Shown piece by piece: positions 1 through 9,453 of a DNA stretch of 64,000 bases. Both the position numbers and the translations under genes were made by a program. A model generated the notes under the pieces. It was not told where the DNA came from. It ran no database searches and saw nothing but the letters and a program-made list of their open reading frames with translations. Each line of letters begins with the position of its first letter. Within the stretch, counting starts at the first letter, position 1. Source of the stretch: Flavobacteriales bacterium (GTDB lineage: Bacteria > Bacteroidota > Bacteroidia > Flavobacteriales > Flavobacteriaceae); assembly GCA_026993355.1 (NCBI GenBank), contig JALWTX010000010.1, positions 1 through 64,000 of the forward strand, given 5' to 3'.

Positions 1-198
1 CTTAAACTGCAAGTTAAAAAACAAAAGGACTATTTTATTTTAAAGTAAGTAATTTAATGCTTAAACGACAAATAGTAGAAAAAACACTAAAAAAAATTTT
101 TAATTCAAAAAAAAATCATAGATTTGCAAAAATTTTTATAGCCAAACTTATTGGCTTTTTCAAAAGGATAAAAAATATACAAATAAATAGATCGTATT

Positions 199-357
199 AT
201 GAAAAGGACTTATCAACCCTCCAAAAGAAAAAGAAGAAATAAACATGGTTTTCGTGAAAGAATGGAAACCAAAGAAGGTCGTAAGGTATTAGCCCGTCGT
301 AGAGCCAAAGGAAGAAAAAAATTGTCTGTTTCATCTGAACCGAGACATAAAAAATAA
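199..357 (+). CDS. rpmH: 50S ribosomal protein bL34
   Basis: A 52-residue, very basic protein that begins [20 protein letters not shown], the typical bL34 N-terminus, and contains the [10 protein letters not shown] block. It is a structural protein of the large ribosomal subunit. The ATG at 199 and TAA at 355-357 give the usual family length. No strong ribosome binding site precedes it, as is normal in Bacteroidota. It stands alone, with a hairpin terminator 25 bases downstream, ahead of the rpsF operon. A longer overlapping frame beginning at 57 is a low-complexity Lys/Phe/Ile stretch and is not a gene. Confidence 0.97.
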   Translation: MKRTYQPSKRKRRNKHGFRERMETKEGRKVLARRRAKGRKKLSVSSEPRHKK

Positions 358-382
358 TTGCATCTAAATTGCCAATTTAGAA

Positions 383-407
383 GCTCGCTTTTTAAGCGGG
401 CTTTTTG
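383..407 (+). terminator. Rho-independent terminator after rpmH
   Basis: An 8-bp stem (GCTCGCTT with AAGCGGGC, one G-U pair) closes a 3-base loop and is followed by five T residues. Confidence 0.85.
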
Positions 408-490
408 TATGATGAATAAATTAATTTGGTTTAAACAGGCTTAATTTAATAATTAATTAAAAAACAGGCTAAAATTGAGAAAATATTTTT

Positions 491-498
491 TATCTTTG
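491..498 (+). promoter_or_regulatory. Promoter -7 element of rpsF operon
   Basis: TATCTTTG matches the Bacteroidota -7 consensus TAnnTTTG and lies 28 bases before the rpsF start. No well-placed TTG -33 element is visible. Confidence 0.7.
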
Positions 499-526
499 CA
501 GCCAATTAAATAAAAATTAATAGATT

Positions 527-868
527 ATGAACCATTATGAAACTGTTTTCATTTTAACTCCCGTTTTATCTGACGATCAGGTAAAGGAAGCAGTTAAAAA
601 ATTTGAAGATTTTTTAACTTCCAAAGGCGGCGAGATTATTTGGAAAGAAGATTGGGGGCTTAAAAAATTAGCTTACCCTATCCAACACAAAAAAACCGGC
701 TTTTACAATTTGATTGAATTCAAATTAAATCCGGAAGATGTTAAGGAATTAGATTTGATGTTCAGACGTGATGAACGTGTGATGCGTCATTTAATTACCA
801 AATTAGACAAGTATGCCGCAGAATGGGCTGAAAAAAGGAGAGAAAAAATTAAAGAATCTAAAAAATAA
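527..868 (+). CDS. rpsF: 30S ribosomal protein bS6
   Basis: A 113-residue bS6 beginning [20 protein letters not shown], with the family's central [19 protein letters not shown] segment and a charged Lys/Glu tail. It binds bS18 on the platform of the small subunit. It is the first gene of a compact rpsF-rpsR-rplI operon; only 5 bases separate it from rpsR. In Bacteroidota bS6, bS18 and bS21 are reported to help occlude the 16S anti-Shine-Dalgarno sequence, which is background knowledge and not visible here. Confidence 0.98.
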   Translation: MNHYETVFILTPVLSDDQVKEAVKKFEDFLTSKGGEIIWKEDWGLKKLAYPIQHKKTGFYNLIEFKLNPEDVKELDLMFRRDERVMRHLITKLDKYAAEWAEKRREKIKESKK

Positions 869-873
869 GGATT

Positions 874-1167
874 ATGGCAGGCTTAGATCAAAATTCAGGA
901 AAACAATCTGAAATCAGATATTTAACCCAATTAGATATTGAGGTTAAACCTAATCAGAAAAAATATTGCCGTTTTAAAAAATACGGTATTAAATACATTG
1001 ATTATAAAGACCCCGATTTCTTAATGAAATTTGTTAACGAACAAGGTAAAATTTTACCGCGTCGTATCACCGGAACTTCTTTAAAATACCAAAGAAGATT
1101 AGCTAAAGCAATCAAGCGGGCTCGCCACTTGGCATTGATGCCTTATGTAGGAGATTTGTTAAAATAA
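874..1167 (+). CDS. rpsR: 30S ribosomal protein bS18
   Basis: A 97-residue bS18. The conserved core is [20 protein letters not shown] followed by ARHLALMPY. The N-terminal extension (about residues 1-25) fits Bacteroidota bS18. An AAGGA at 867-871 overlaps the rpsF stop codon and lies just 2 bases from the ATG, so translation is probably coupled to rpsF. It is the partner of bS6 on the 30S platform. Confidence 0.97.
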   Translation: MAGLDQNSGKQSEIRYLTQLDIEVKPNQKKYCRFKKYGIKYIDYKDPDFLMKFVNEQGKILPRRITGTSLKYQRRLAKAIKRARHLALMPYVGDLLK

Positions 1168-1180
1168 AAAAGAAGGAACG

Positions 1181-1744
1181 ATGGAAATTATATTATTAAA
1201 AGACGTTGAAAATTTAGGGTTTGCCGATGATATTGTAACGGTAAAAAATGGCTATGGCAGAAATTATTTAATACCGCAAGGATATGCCGTTTTGGCTACC
1301 CCTTCTGCTAAGAAAGTTTTAGCCGAAAAATTAAAACAAAGAGCTTTTAAAGAAAAACATATTGTTGAAGAAGCTCAAAAATTGGCTGAAAAACTCAAAG
1401 CTTTACAAATAAAAATCCCTGCCAAAGTTGGTTCAGGAGATAAATTATTCGGATCAATCAACAATCAAAACTTGGCCGAAGTTTTAGCCAAAGAAGGCTT
1501 CAACATTGACAAAAAATATATTCAAGTAATTGGTGGTAATGTTAAACGAATTGGTAAATATAATGCCAAAATCCGTTTACACAGAGATGTTATCGTTGAT
1601 TTGGAATTTGAAGTAACCCCAATCCGTGACGAAAAAGCTATAGCAGAAGCCAAAGCCAAAGCTGCCGCTGAAGCAAAAAGAGCTGAGGCTGCTGCAGCTG
1701 TCGAAAAAGCTGAGGAAGAAGGAACGACTGATACTGCAGAATAA
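1181..1744 (+). CDS. rplI: 50S ribosomal protein bL9 with Ala-rich tail
   Basis: A bL9 of 187 residues. Residues 1-148 carry the N-terminal domain (MEIILLKDVENLGFADDIVT, GRNYLIP), the linking helix and the C-terminal domain. Residues 149-187 are an extra Ala/Lys/Glu-rich, probably helical tail; the usual family length is about 150. An AGAAGGA at 1171-1177 lies only 3 bases before the ATG. It is the last gene of the rpsF operon and is followed by a clear terminator. Confidence 0.97.
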   Translation: MEIILLKDVENLGFADDIVTVKNGYGRNYLIPQGYAVLATPSAKKVLAEKLKQRAFKEKHIVEEAQKLAEKLKALQIKIPAKVGSGDKLFGSINNQNLAEVLAKEGFNIDKKYIQVIGGNVKRIGKYNAKIRLHRDVIVDLEFEVTPIRDEKAIAEAKAKAAAEAKRAEAAAAVEKAEEEGTTDTAE

Positions 1745-1774
1745 GTAAGTTTTTCATGATAAAAACAAAAAAAG

Positions 1775-1797
1775 GTCGCCAAATTGGCGACTTTTTT
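1775..1797 (+). terminator. Rho-independent terminator after rplI
   Basis: GTCGCC pairs with GGCGAC around the loop AAATT, followed by six T residues. Confidence 0.85.
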
Positions 1798-1822
1798 ATT
1801 ATTCTCATTTGCTAAGATTTTA

Positions 1823-1853
1823 GACCTAGTAGGTTTTGAAAACCTACTAGGTC
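1823..1853. repeat. Intergenic palindrome GACCTAGTAGGTTTT
   Basis: Two perfect 15-base arms (1823-1837 and 1839-1853) surround a single G. The element sits between convergent rplI and lysS. A close relative lies at 18323-18355 and a partial one at 18383-18415, so this is a dispersed repeat rather than a plain terminator; no T-tract follows it. Confidence 0.8.
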
Positions 1854-1863
1854 ATAGAATTTC

Positions 1864-3561
1864 CTAATCTACTAAGCTAACAAACAAACCTTCACCGGTA
1901 TTTTCAACCTTGGCTTGTTTCTTTTTGGTTAATCCCTTAATAGTTTTGTCCCATTTTTTATTGCTTAAACCGGATTTACTTTTTAAATCAGATAATAAAA
2001 CCGGCGATTGTTCTTTGAGTAATTTTAAAACGTTTTTCTCATCATCGGTTAAAGCAACCGCTTTTTTCTCGGGTTTCATCTGCGGAAAGAATATCACCTC
2101 TTGAATACTGTCATTATCGGTTAAAAACATGGTCAACCGGTCAATACCAATACCAATACCGGAAGTAGGTGGCATCCCATATTCCAAAGCCCTTAAAAAA
2201 TCCTGATCTATATACATGGCTTCATCATCACCTTTTTGAGATAAGCGCAGTTGCTCTTCAAAACGTTCGCGCTGATCAATCGGATCATTCAACTCGGAAT
2301 AGGCATTGGCTAATTCCTTACCGTTTACCATTAATTCGAAGCGCTCTGTTAAACCCGGTTTGCTGCGATGTGCTTTGGTCAACGGGCTCATCTCTTTGGG
2401 ATAATCGGTAATAAAGGTAGGTTGCACATAATGATGTTCACACTTTTCACCAAAAATTTCATCAATAAGCTTACCCTTGCCCATGGTGTCATCTACTTCT
2501 ATCCCCAATTTTTTGGCAATTTCTCTAATCTCTTCTTCCGACTTGCCGTGCAAATCGTAACCTGTATGTTCTTTTATGGCATCTAAAATCGGGACACGCG
2601 GATAAGGTGCTTTAAAGTCGATGATTTTATCGCCCATTTGGACTTTGGTATCGCCGGTCACTTCTTTGGCAATTTTTTCCAACAAATTTTCGGTGGTGTC
2701 CATCATCCAATTATAATCCTTATAAGGCACATAAAGTTCCATGACGGTAAATTCCGGATTATGGGTTTTGTCCATACCTTCGTTTCTAAAATCCTTGGCA
2801 AACTCATAAACACCATCAAAGCCGCCGACAATGAGTCTTTTTAGGTAGAGTTCGTTGGCAATACGCAGATACAACGGAATATCCAAAGCATTGTGATGCG
2901 TAATAAACGGACGCGCCGATGCACCACCGGGAATAGGTTGTAAAACAGGTGTTTCTACTTCCAAATAGCCACGTTCGTTAAAAAAGTTACGCATGGTATT
3001 GATTATTTTAGTACGCTTAATGAACGTATCTTTCACCTTGTCATTTACTATTAAATCGACATAACGTTGGCGGTAACGCAATTCCGGATCCGAAAAAGCA
3101 TCGTGTACTTTGCCATCGGCATCAACCTTTACCACCGGCAACGGACGTAAAGATTTGGATAAAACCGTCAATTCCTTGACATTAATAGAGGGTTCGCCCA
3201 CTTTTGTTTTAAACACTTCGCCTTTAACCCCGATAATATCGCCGATGTCCAGCAATTTTTTAAAAACGGTGTTGTACATGGTTTTATCTTCGCCGGGGCA
3301 TAATTCGTCACGGTTGACATAAATTTGCATGCGACCGGTGGCATCTTTCAGCTCAGCAAATGAGGCTTTCCCCATAATACGACGGCTCATCATACGACCG
3401 GCCAACTGCACCTCCTTGCCTTCATAGGCCGGAAAATTGTTTAAAATATCGGCAATTTTGGCGGTTACTTTATATTCATTAGCGGGATACGGATCAATAC
3501 CCAGTTCTCTCAGTTTATTTAAAGATTCTCTTCTGACAATTTCTTGTTCGGATAGCTGCAT
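1864..3561 (-). CDS. lysS: Lysine--tRNA ligase, class II
   Basis: Class II LysRS, 565 residues, which charges tRNA-Lys. An OB-fold anticodon-binding domain lies at about residues 50-150. The catalytic core follows, with motif 2 in [20 protein letters not shown] and motif 3 in [17 protein letters not shown]-terminal stretch of about 65 residues after the core looks like a small winged-helix-type extension and is longer than in E. coli LysS. The start [11 protein letters not shown] at 3561 is chosen because the -7 element at 3587-3594 excludes the longer frame. It is convergent with rplI. Confidence 0.97.
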   Translation of the reverse strand: MQLSEQEIVRRESLNKLRELGIDPYPANEYKVTAKIADILNNFPAYEGKEVQLAGRMMSRRIMGKASFAELKDATGRMQIYVNRDELCPGEDKTMYNTVFKKLLDIGDIIGVKGEVFKTKVGEPSINVKELTVLSKSLRPLPVVKVDADGKVHDAFSDPELRYRQRYVDLIVNDKVKDTFIKRTKIINTMRNFFNERGYLEVETPVLQPIPGGASARPFITHHNALDIPLYLRIANELYLKRLIVGGFDGVYEFAKDFRNEGMDKTHNPEFTVMELYVPYKDYNWMMDTTENLLEKIAKEVTGDTKVQMGDKIIDFKAPYPRVPILDAIKEHTGYDLHGKSEEEIREIAKKLGIEVDDTMGKGKLIDEIFGEKCEHHYVQPTFITDYPKEMSPLTKAHRSKPGLTERFELMVNGKELANAYSELNDPIDQRERFEEQLRLSQKGDDEAMYIDQDFLRALEYGMPPTSGIGIGIDRLTMFLTDNDSIQEVIFFPQMKPEKKAVALTDDEKNVLKLLKEQSPVLLSDLKSKSGLSNKKWDKTIKGLTKKKQAKVENTGEGLFVSLVD

Positions 3562-3586
3562 AAAAACGCTGATTTTAATTAAAATG

Positions 3587-3594
3587 CAAAGATA
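3587..3594 (-). promoter_or_regulatory. Promoter -7 element of lysS
   Basis: TATCTTTG on the minus strand, 25 bases before the chosen lysS ATG. It supports the start at 3561. Confidence 0.7.
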
Positions 3595-3609
3595 CGCATA
3601 TCTATATAA

Positions 3610-3645
3610 TAAAAAAATTCCGCATACTGATTTAGCATACGGAAT
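3610..3645 (-). terminator. Rho-independent terminator after the lipoprotein gene
   Basis: An 11-bp stem (3617-3627 with 3635-3645, two G-U pairs on the minus strand) is followed by seven T residues. It separates the lipoprotein gene at 3689-4087 from lysS. Confidence 0.8.
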
Positions 3646-3688
3646 TTCAAACTGACATTGCAAAGGAATTTTACGTTAACATCGAATA

Positions 3689-4087
3689 TTAATTTAAGTG
3701 TAAATCTCCTATTTTTCTATCACCTTCTTCAAAAGTAATGGAAATACCCGATTGGTAAACTGTAGAATTTGTTCCAATAGTATAAAAAACATAAAATACA
3801 ATAGTTTCTTGTCTTTTATGATCAAAAAGACCATTTATATCATTTAAAATAAATTTGGCTGTACCACTATTATTGGTAACAACCGTTTTATCTGCCCACT
3901 GTCTGTCTGCGCCATAAAGTTGAAAATGCTCATCAGTAAAAGCATAAACTTTCCAACCTGACAACAAATGATTATTCCGATCATACAAATTAATAACAGC
4001 TATGGTATCCTCTTTATCACCTAAAAGCTTTTTGCATGAACTCAAACTGAAAGTTATTAAAATTAATAATAAAATCACTTTTTTCAT
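3689..4087 (-). CDS. Small lipoprotein of unknown function
   Basis: 132 residues. The N-terminus MKKVILLLILITFSLSSCKK is a lipoprotein signal with lipobox LSSC, so Cys18 would be lipidated. The mature part looks like a small beta-rich domain, with alternating hydrophobic residues (TIAVINLYDRNN, GWKVYAFTDE) and no recognisable motif. I do not recognise the family. It is a single-gene unit with its own terminator. It is probably anchored in the inner or outer membrane facing the periplasm. Confidence 0.75.
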   Translation of the reverse strand: MKKVILLLILITFSLSSCKKLLGDKEDTIAVINLYDRNNHLLSGWKVYAFTDEHFQLYGADRQWADKTVVTNNSGTAKFILNDINGLFDHKRQETIVFYVFYTIGTNSTVYQSGISITFEEGDRKIGDLHLN

Positions 4088-4219
4088 AGTTGATATTTAA
4101 ATAGTTTTCAACTGTAAATTTAATTGAAATCAGATATGTTAAAAAAAATTAGGGAAAATCCAACTTTTTTCAGGGAAAAAGAATGCTTTGTCAATTAAAA
4201 GCTAATCTTGTAGGATCCT

Positions 4220-4313
4220 AAAACAAATGAAGCCGTCCAGGGAACAGACGGCTTCAAACTCTAGGGTAACAAACAAACAAACTTACATAAAGCTAAACAT
4301 AACTTTAATGTAG
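4220..4313 (-). ncRNA. Candidate small RNA (I)
   Basis: The minus strand shows a -7 element TATATTTG (4320-4327), a run of TTTGTTTG units, a perfect 10-bp hairpin (TGAAGCCGTC, 4228-4237 with 4247-4256) and a T-rich end at 4220-4227. No reading frame is present and no minus-strand gene ends here that would need a terminator. Layout and sequence resemble the element at 9297-9373. The transcript ends are inferred from the promoter and hairpin. Confidence 0.45.
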
Positions 4314-4369
4314 CTGGTACAAATATAGTACCAACTTGGTCCTCCATAAAAATAATAGGGAAAATTGAG

Positions 4370-4399
4370 TTGTTTCCAGTGATTTTTTCTTTAATTTTG
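4370..4399 (+). promoter_or_regulatory. Promoter of the LytTR regulator at 4437
   Basis: TTG at 4370-4372, a 19-base spacer and TAATTTTG at 4392-4399: a full match to the Bacteroidota -33/-7 pattern. The expected transcript start near 4406 leaves a leader of about 30 bases. Confidence 0.75.
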
Positions 4400-4436
4400 G
4401 GGACAACACAAATAAAACATAAATTTAACCGTCAAA

Positions 4437-5255
4437 TTGAAAGAATATATCCTAATAGTAGAAGATGAAGCCGTTTTGTACCGGCGTATGAAAAAAATTT
4501 TAAGTAAAGAATCCTTTGAAATCGGCCCTTATACACCCAGTGCCGAAGAAGCCTTGGAACGGATTGAACAAAGAAAACCGGATTTGGTGTTACTTGATAT
4601 TAATTTACAGGGCAAATTAAGCGGTATTGACTTAGGAAAAATACTTTACGAAAAATATCAGATTCCGTTTATTTATGTAACGGATTATGATAACGACATG
4701 TTTTTTGCCAAAGCCTTGGAAACACATCACGAACAATATTTGGTCAAAACCAAACCCCGTTTAAATGCTACCGAATTAATAAGAGCTATCTACACGGCTT
4801 TGAAACGCCGAGAAGATAAAAAACCGGGAAAAAACGACACTGAAAAAACGCAAAAATTAGGGATTACAGCTTTGGTTAACTATTTAGATGACCTTAAAAA
4901 TTATGCCCAAAATGAGGTAACGCGTAAGACTATTTTGTTTGAAGATATTGCTTTTTTTACCACAGACATTAAATATTTGGTTGCTAATAACCGCGATTTT
5001 AGAAAAAACTATATCTGGTTTTTGACCAAAGACAAGGAAATTTATTATTTAAAAAAATCATTAAAAAGCATTTTAGACGAATTGCCCGATTATTTTGTCC
5101 GGGTCAACGATGCTTATATTATCAATTTGAAACCACCTGTTTTTGAAGGAAAAGTAAATGATAAAACACTTTCAGTTATTGGCGAACATATTAAATTAAG
5201 CAATTCATATAAAGATGACTTTAAAGAAAAATTCCGCCGTTTCTATAGTGAATAA
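4437..5255 (+). CDS. Response regulator, REC-LytTR
   Basis: 272 residues starting at a TTG codon; an in-frame stop at 4413-4415 leaves no upstream ATG. Residues 1-120 form a receiver domain with acidic pocket VEDE (8-11) and phospho-acceptor Asp54 in LVLLDINLQG. The conserved lysine lies in an unusual YLVKTKPR context. Residues 165-272 form a LytTR DNA-binding domain (DKEIYYLKKSLKSILDELPD, FVRVNDAYIINL). No sensor kinase is adjacent on this strand, so it is an orphan regulator. Its 3' end overlaps the convergent flippase gene by 13 bases. Confidence 0.88.
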   Translation: MKEYILIVEDEAVLYRRMKKILSKESFEIGPYTPSAEEALERIEQRKPDLVLLDINLQGKLSGIDLGKILYEKYQIPFIYVTDYDNDMFFAKALETHHEQYLVKTKPRLNATELIRAIYTALKRREDKKPGKNDTEKTQKLGITALVNYLDDLKNYAQNEVTRKTILFEDIAFFTTDIKYLVANNRDFRKNYIWFLTKDKEIYYLKKSLKSILDELPDYFVRVNDAYIINLKPPVFEGKVNDKTLSVIGEHIKLSNSYKDDFKEKFRRFYSE

Positions 5256-6496
5256 GACTGTAAAAGTTTATGGGCATCTTTGTATTTGACTAAAGTTACC
5301 AACAAAAAACTAACTAAAGTAGCCACAGCAGCACCGGCTATCCCCCATAAAGGGATTAAAAAAATGTTTAAAACAACATTAATCCCTGCCCCATAAGCTG
5401 TTGCTTTAAATATTTTCCAGTCCCGGCGATAGGCATAAATTACAAAATGAAACAAAAAAGAAAAATTGAGGATAATGTTACCTGCTAATAAGAGCAGAAA
5501 AACCACATATTGATCTAAATATTGCTCTTTACCAATGTATTTTAAAATCAATGGCAACAAAACCGCTAAACCGGCGCCCCCGGCTAAAGCCAAATAAAAC
5601 AACTCCTTTTTGAATTGACGATATATTATCTTGAATTTACCAATTTGCTTTTTCATAATGCTTTCAACTAATGGCGGATATAAAACTGAAACGACCAATG
5701 TAAAAAGCACAATGTTTAAAACATTGGCCATATTGGCAAAAAATGCATAAACACCCAGGGCTTTCTTATCTAAAAAATAATCGATTAAATACCGGTCTGA
5801 AAATTCAATGGTTTTATAGGCCAGCGACCCCAATAAAAAGGGCAAACTGACATATAGCCCTTTTGCAATCCATTTTTTATCCCAAACAAGGTGATCTTTG
5901 TTTAAAGAATCCGCTTGGTTGAAAACAAGTATCAAGCTAAAGATTAATGCCACCATATTTCCTCCTAACCATAATTGATAAATAAGGGATAAATTTATTG
6001 CATTGTGCCAAAAAAGATAAATAGCAGCCAATAAAACCCAAAAACCATTGCGTAAAAATAAATTTATATTGGCGGCCAAAGGTTTTTTAAACACAAAAAA
6101 TAAACGGTACAATTCGTAATTTAAATGTTCGCTTATCAAAACTAAATAAAATAAATAAAAAAATGCCGGATTAAAATGCTCTAATTTATAAATATAATAA
6201 ATCAAAGGAAAAAAAATGACGTATAAAATAAAATATAAGCTAAACTGATTAAACAAGATTTTAACCACTTGACTACCTTGTGCCAAAATAGCCCGGTTGG
6301 CATAACTGTAAAAATCCATCCCCAGCACAAACACAAACAAGACTAAGGTTGTTGCCATAAGACTGTATGCGCCAAAATCAACTTCAGAATACTTAAAAAA
6401 TAAAGTAGTAAATAAAAACTTTGCCAAAATAGACAAGCCTCTAAGGACAATTAAATAAAGACGTGGCATACCGGCTAACTTGTTTAATCGCTTCAT
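5243..6496 (-). CDS. Polysaccharide flippase-like membrane protein (Wzx/MATE type)
   Basis: 417 residues with about 12 hydrophobic segments spread over the whole length and the layout of the polysaccharide transport/Wzx branch of the MOP flippase superfamily. The N-terminal segment begins MKRLNKLAGMPRLYLIVLRG; a loop SYANRAILAQG follows the second pair of helices. It probably moves lipid-linked sugars across the inner membrane; the substrate cannot be read. The ATG at 6496 is preferred because the longer frame to 6592 adds 32 residues without family character. No sugar-transferase genes surround it. Confidence 0.75.
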   Translation of the reverse strand: MKRLNKLAGMPRLYLIVLRGLSILAKFLFTTLFFKYSEVDFGAYSLMATTLVLFVFVLGMDFYSYANRAILAQGSQVVKILFNQFSLYFILYVIFFPLIYYIYKLEHFNPAFFYLFYLVLISEHLNYELYRLFFVFKKPLAANINLFLRNGFWVLLAAIYLFWHNAINLSLIYQLWLGGNMVALIFSLILVFNQADSLNKDHLVWDKKWIAKGLYVSLPFLLGSLAYKTIEFSDRYLIDYFLDKKALGVYAFFANMANVLNIVLFTLVVSVLYPPLVESIMKKQIGKFKIIYRQFKKELFYLALAGGAGLAVLLPLILKYIGKEQYLDQYVVFLLLLAGNIILNFSFLFHFVIYAYRRDWKIFKATAYGAGINVVLNIFLIPLWGIAGAAVATLVSFLLVTLVKYKDAHKLLQSYSL

Positions 6497-6645
6497 GGGA
6501 TCATAAAATACAAAAATACAAAAGAATAACTGAACCGGATAATAGGCAAAAAAAATTTTAAAACATTGAGATTTTAACAGATAACCAAGCACATTTAAAA
6601 AAAATACTTATTTTTACCAAATACAACACAAAACCCGTCTCATTA

Positions 6646-8463
6646 ATGGCTACTTTAACTAAAAATGGCTTATTTTTCATTGTCATTCTTACAAGTTTTA
6701 TAACATGTCAGCCTAAAGGCTATTATACACAACAGCGTTTTAAGATGATTGAAAAGCAAATCGTAAAACTACCGCTGAAGGACCGTGTTTTTAAATGGGA
6801 CAGCTTATACACCTCGGATAGTCTAACCATACTGCAAAAGGCAAATATACTATTTGATAAAGCCAATGATCTGCAAGATTTAGACGAAGAAAAGAAAGCC
6901 ATAAATTTATATGAAAAGGCTTTAGCTACTTTTGAAAAACAAAATAATGATGAAATGGTGGCCAAAACCCTCATAAATATGGGTATTAGCTTAGCCTTTT
7001 TAAACCATAAAAATATGGCCAATCAGCTTATTTTAAAAGGCTTAAAAATTGGAGACAGTTTACATAATAATTATATCAAAAGTCGCGCTTATAGTGAGTT
7101 GGCGCATTTGTTCTATTTAAAAGGCAATAAACAAAAATCGATTGAATATCTGCGAAAAGCCGGCGAGTTGTTTAAAAAAATGAAAGACACGGCTGCTTTA
7201 TCAGCCATGTACAATAATATTGGCATCCTCTATAAAGAACAGCATAAACCCCGAAAAGCCTATCAATATTTTTTAAAATCATTTAATCTTAAGGATAGTT
7301 TAACCAACCCCGGCGATTTAATTGAATCGTATAACAATCTGGGTATTATGAATGCTTGTTATAAAAAACAACCTGATTCTGCTTTGATTTATTACCGCAA
7401 AGCCTTAAAATTGGCAAAAAAAAATCATCTGAAACCCATTAATATTTATGAAAATTTGGCCGATTTATATAAAAAAAACGGTCAATTAGACAGCGCAAAT
7501 TATTATATAGACAAAGCCATTGCCACCCATCCTGAAAATCAGCAAGTATTGATGCATTTATACAATATGAAATTGCGTTACTTGATACAACAAAAAAAAG
7601 ATTCGGCTGCACTTAAAATATTAAAAATAAAAGATTCTTTGGTAAAGAAAAACGAATCGGAACTGGTCAAAGAAACCGAAAAAAACCTAAAAACCAAATT
7701 ACAATTATTGCTAAAAGAGAAAAAAATAAAACAGGTACAGTTGGTCAATAAAAAAAACCGGATTATTTTTCTTTTTATTGCCATTATTTTTCTTCTGGGG
7801 TTACTAATCTCATATCAAATAAACCGTTTGGACAAATTAAATTTGAAACAAGAGCAATCTCAATTAGAACAAAAAGTATTACGGGCACAAATGAATCCAC
7901 ACTTTATTTTTAATGTCCTTTCTTCCATTCAAAGTTCGCTGCTCGAAAATAATCCTATTTTATCAGCCACCTATTTATCTAAATTTGCCCAACTGATCAG
8001 ACAAAATTTTGAATTTATACAAAAAAAATCCATTCCGTTAGCCGCCGAATTGCAAATGACCCGGAATTATCTCGATACCCAAAAATTCCGTTTCGGCGAC
8101 AAATTTGATTACCATATAAAAATCGACCCGGCGCTCGATACCAACCATTACCAAGTCCCGCCCATGATTTTGCAACCTTTTGTAGAAAATGCCATTGAAC
8201 ATGGATTTAAAAACATACAACATAAAGGTACTTTATGTATTAAGGTGTATAAAGATGATAACAATATTTGCTTTGATGTCATAGATAATGGACATGGCTA
8301 TCAACCCAAACACGACAAAAAAGAACATGCACTTGATGTTTTTAAAAAACGTTTGCTGATGATGGGCAAAAATGTTTTAGACAGTTTTAACATCGAAAGT
8401 TTAAAAAAAGGCACTAAAGTCCATTTTTGCATACCAAAAGATTATTTTGAACAAAAATCTTAA
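6646..8463 (+). CDS. TPR sensor histidine kinase, LytS type
   Basis: 605 residues. A signal or lipoprotein-like N-terminus (FFIVILTSFITCQPKG) is followed by a periplasmic array of tetratricopeptide repeats at about residues 60-330, for example INLYEKALATFEKQNNDEMV and AMYNNIGILYKEQHKPRKAY. A transmembrane helix lies near residues 372-390. The His_kinase domain has phospho-acceptor His419 in AQMNPHFIFN, then an ATPase region with the N-box QPFVENAIEHGF. It lies 29 bases before its LytTR partner at 8493. TPR domains probably sense a protein or peptide signal. Confidence 0.9.
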   Translation: MATLTKNGLFFIVILTSFITCQPKGYYTQQRFKMIEKQIVKLPLKDRVFKWDSLYTSDSLTILQKANILFDKANDLQDLDEEKKAINLYEKALATFEKQNNDEMVAKTLINMGISLAFLNHKNMANQLILKGLKIGDSLHNNYIKSRAYSELAHLFYLKGNKQKSIEYLRKAGELFKKMKDTAALSAMYNNIGILYKEQHKPRKAYQYFLKSFNLKDSLTNPGDLIESYNNLGIMNACYKKQPDSALIYYRKALKLAKKNHLKPINIYENLADLYKKNGQLDSANYYIDKAIATHPENQQVLMHLYNMKLRYLIQQKKDSAALKILKIKDSLVKKNESELVKETEKNLKTKLQLLLKEKKIKQVQLVNKKNRIIFLFIAIIFLLGLLISYQINRLDKLNLKQEQSQLEQKVLRAQMNPHFIFNVLSSIQSSLLENNPILSATYLSKFAQLIRQNFEFIQKKSIPLAAELQMTRNYLDTQKFRFGDKFDYHIKIDPALDTNHYQVPPMILQPFVENAIEHGFKNIQHKGTLCIKVYKDDNNICFDVIDNGHGYQPKHDKKEHALDVFKKRLLMMGKNVLDSFNIESLKKGTKVHFCIPKDYFEQKS

Positions 8464-8492
8464 TTTTACAACTGTAAATTATACAAGGACAT

Positions 8493-9218
8493 ATGAACGT
8501 TTTAATAGTAGAAGATGAAATAAATGCCCGGAAAGTCATAAAATACTTTCTCAAAGAATTTTTTCCGGAAATGATAATTGCCGGAGAAGCTACCAGTATT
8601 GCAGAAGCCAAACAAAAGATTGAACAACAAAATCCCGACTTGGTATTGCTCGATGTCCGTTTAGAAGATGGTACAGGCATCGAGTTGTTGCAACAAATTG
8701 AAAATAGAAATTTTGAACTTATCTTTACTACCGCCTATGCCAATTATGCCATTCAAGCTATTAAAAACGAAGCCATAGATTATCTACTCAAACCCATAGA
8801 CCCTAATGAATTTAAATTGGCCATTACAAAAGCCATACACAAGATCAACGAAAGCAAAAATAAATCAGAAAAATCACCCAAGACTGAGGAGAAAAAAACG
8901 GAAACCATTCATATAAAAACAGCTGATGCTACTTATTACATTCCGGTCAATGAAATTATTCATTTAGAAGCCGATGGTGCCTATACCACTATTATTACTA
9001 AACAGCAAAAAATTGTTGCCTCTAAAAATTTAAAATATTTCGAAAAATATTTATCCCCCGATTTATTCATTAGACCCCATCAATCCCACATCATCCACAA
9101 AACGCATATTTTAAGCTTAAACAATAAAGGCTGCCTACAATTATCTAATGGCGAATGTATTCCTATTTCAGTTCGTAAGAAAGCCATGATAAGAAAACTC
9201 TTAAAAAACAAAAATTAA
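8493..9218 (+). CDS. Response regulator, REC-LytTR
   Basis: 241 residues. The receiver domain has VEDE at residues 6-9, Asp54 in LVLLDVRLED, TTAYANYAI and the lysine in DYLLKPID. A LytTR domain occupies about residues 135-241 (EIIHLEADGAYTTIITKQQK, FIRPHQSHIIHKTHIL). It pairs with the upstream TPR kinase. The transcript is followed by a candidate small-RNA unit with its own promoter. Confidence 0.93.
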   Translation: MNVLIVEDEINARKVIKYFLKEFFPEMIIAGEATSIAEAKQKIEQQNPDLVLLDVRLEDGTGIELLQQIENRNFELIFTTAYANYAIQAIKNEAIDYLLKPIDPNEFKLAITKAIHKINESKNKSEKSPKTEEKKTETIHIKTADATYYIPVNEIIHLEADGAYTTIITKQQKIVASKNLKYFEKYLSPDLFIRPHQSHIIHKTHILSLNNKGCLQLSNGECIPISVRKKAMIRKLLKNKN

Positions 9219-9296
9219 CAGCACTTATTAACCGGTAAACAACGTTTATAAATTTCACTTGTCGGTCTCCCCTATTTAGCCTTATATTTGGGCTAT

Positions 9297-9373
9297 AAAT
9301 TTATTATGTTTGTTTGTGTGATAAATTTGTTTGTGTTAAAAAAACGCGCTTGACTTTTCAAGCGTGTTTTTTT
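9297..9373 (+). ncRNA. Candidate small RNA (II) with terminator
   Basis: Promoter-like TTG (9259-9261) and TATATTTG (9283-9290) lie 21 bases apart. A short GTTTGTTTGTG-rich stretch follows and ends in a strong terminator: a 10-bp stem (9344-9353 with 9358-9367, one G-U pair) and a run of T to 9373. No reading frame of any size is present. The same parts in the same order occur on the minus strand at 4220-4327. The hairpin could also end the regulator transcript. Confidence 0.45.
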
Positions 9374-9420
9374 ATGCGCTTAATCCAACAAATAAACCGT
9401 TTTTTTCTACTGTTTTTTAG

Positions 9421-9428
9421 TAACTTTG
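9421..9428 (+). promoter_or_regulatory. Promoter -7 element of pruA
   Basis: TAACTTTG matches TAnnTTTG, 25 bases before the pruA ATG. No clear -33 TTG. Confidence 0.65.
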
Positions 9429-9453
9429 TTCACCAACTAAAAAAATAAAAATT

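Noticed and set aside
57-242. 61-codon plus-strand frame at the left end
   Set aside because: Lys/Phe/Ile low-complexity frame that overlaps the start of rpmH out of frame.
199-357. Replication origin near rpmH
   Set aside because: rpmH lies near oriC in some bacteria, but no DnaA-box cluster, dnaA or rnpA is visible here.
1522-1782. Minus-strand Ser/Ala-rich frame inside rplI
   Set aside because: Antisense shadow of the Ala/Glu-rich C-terminal codons of bL9.
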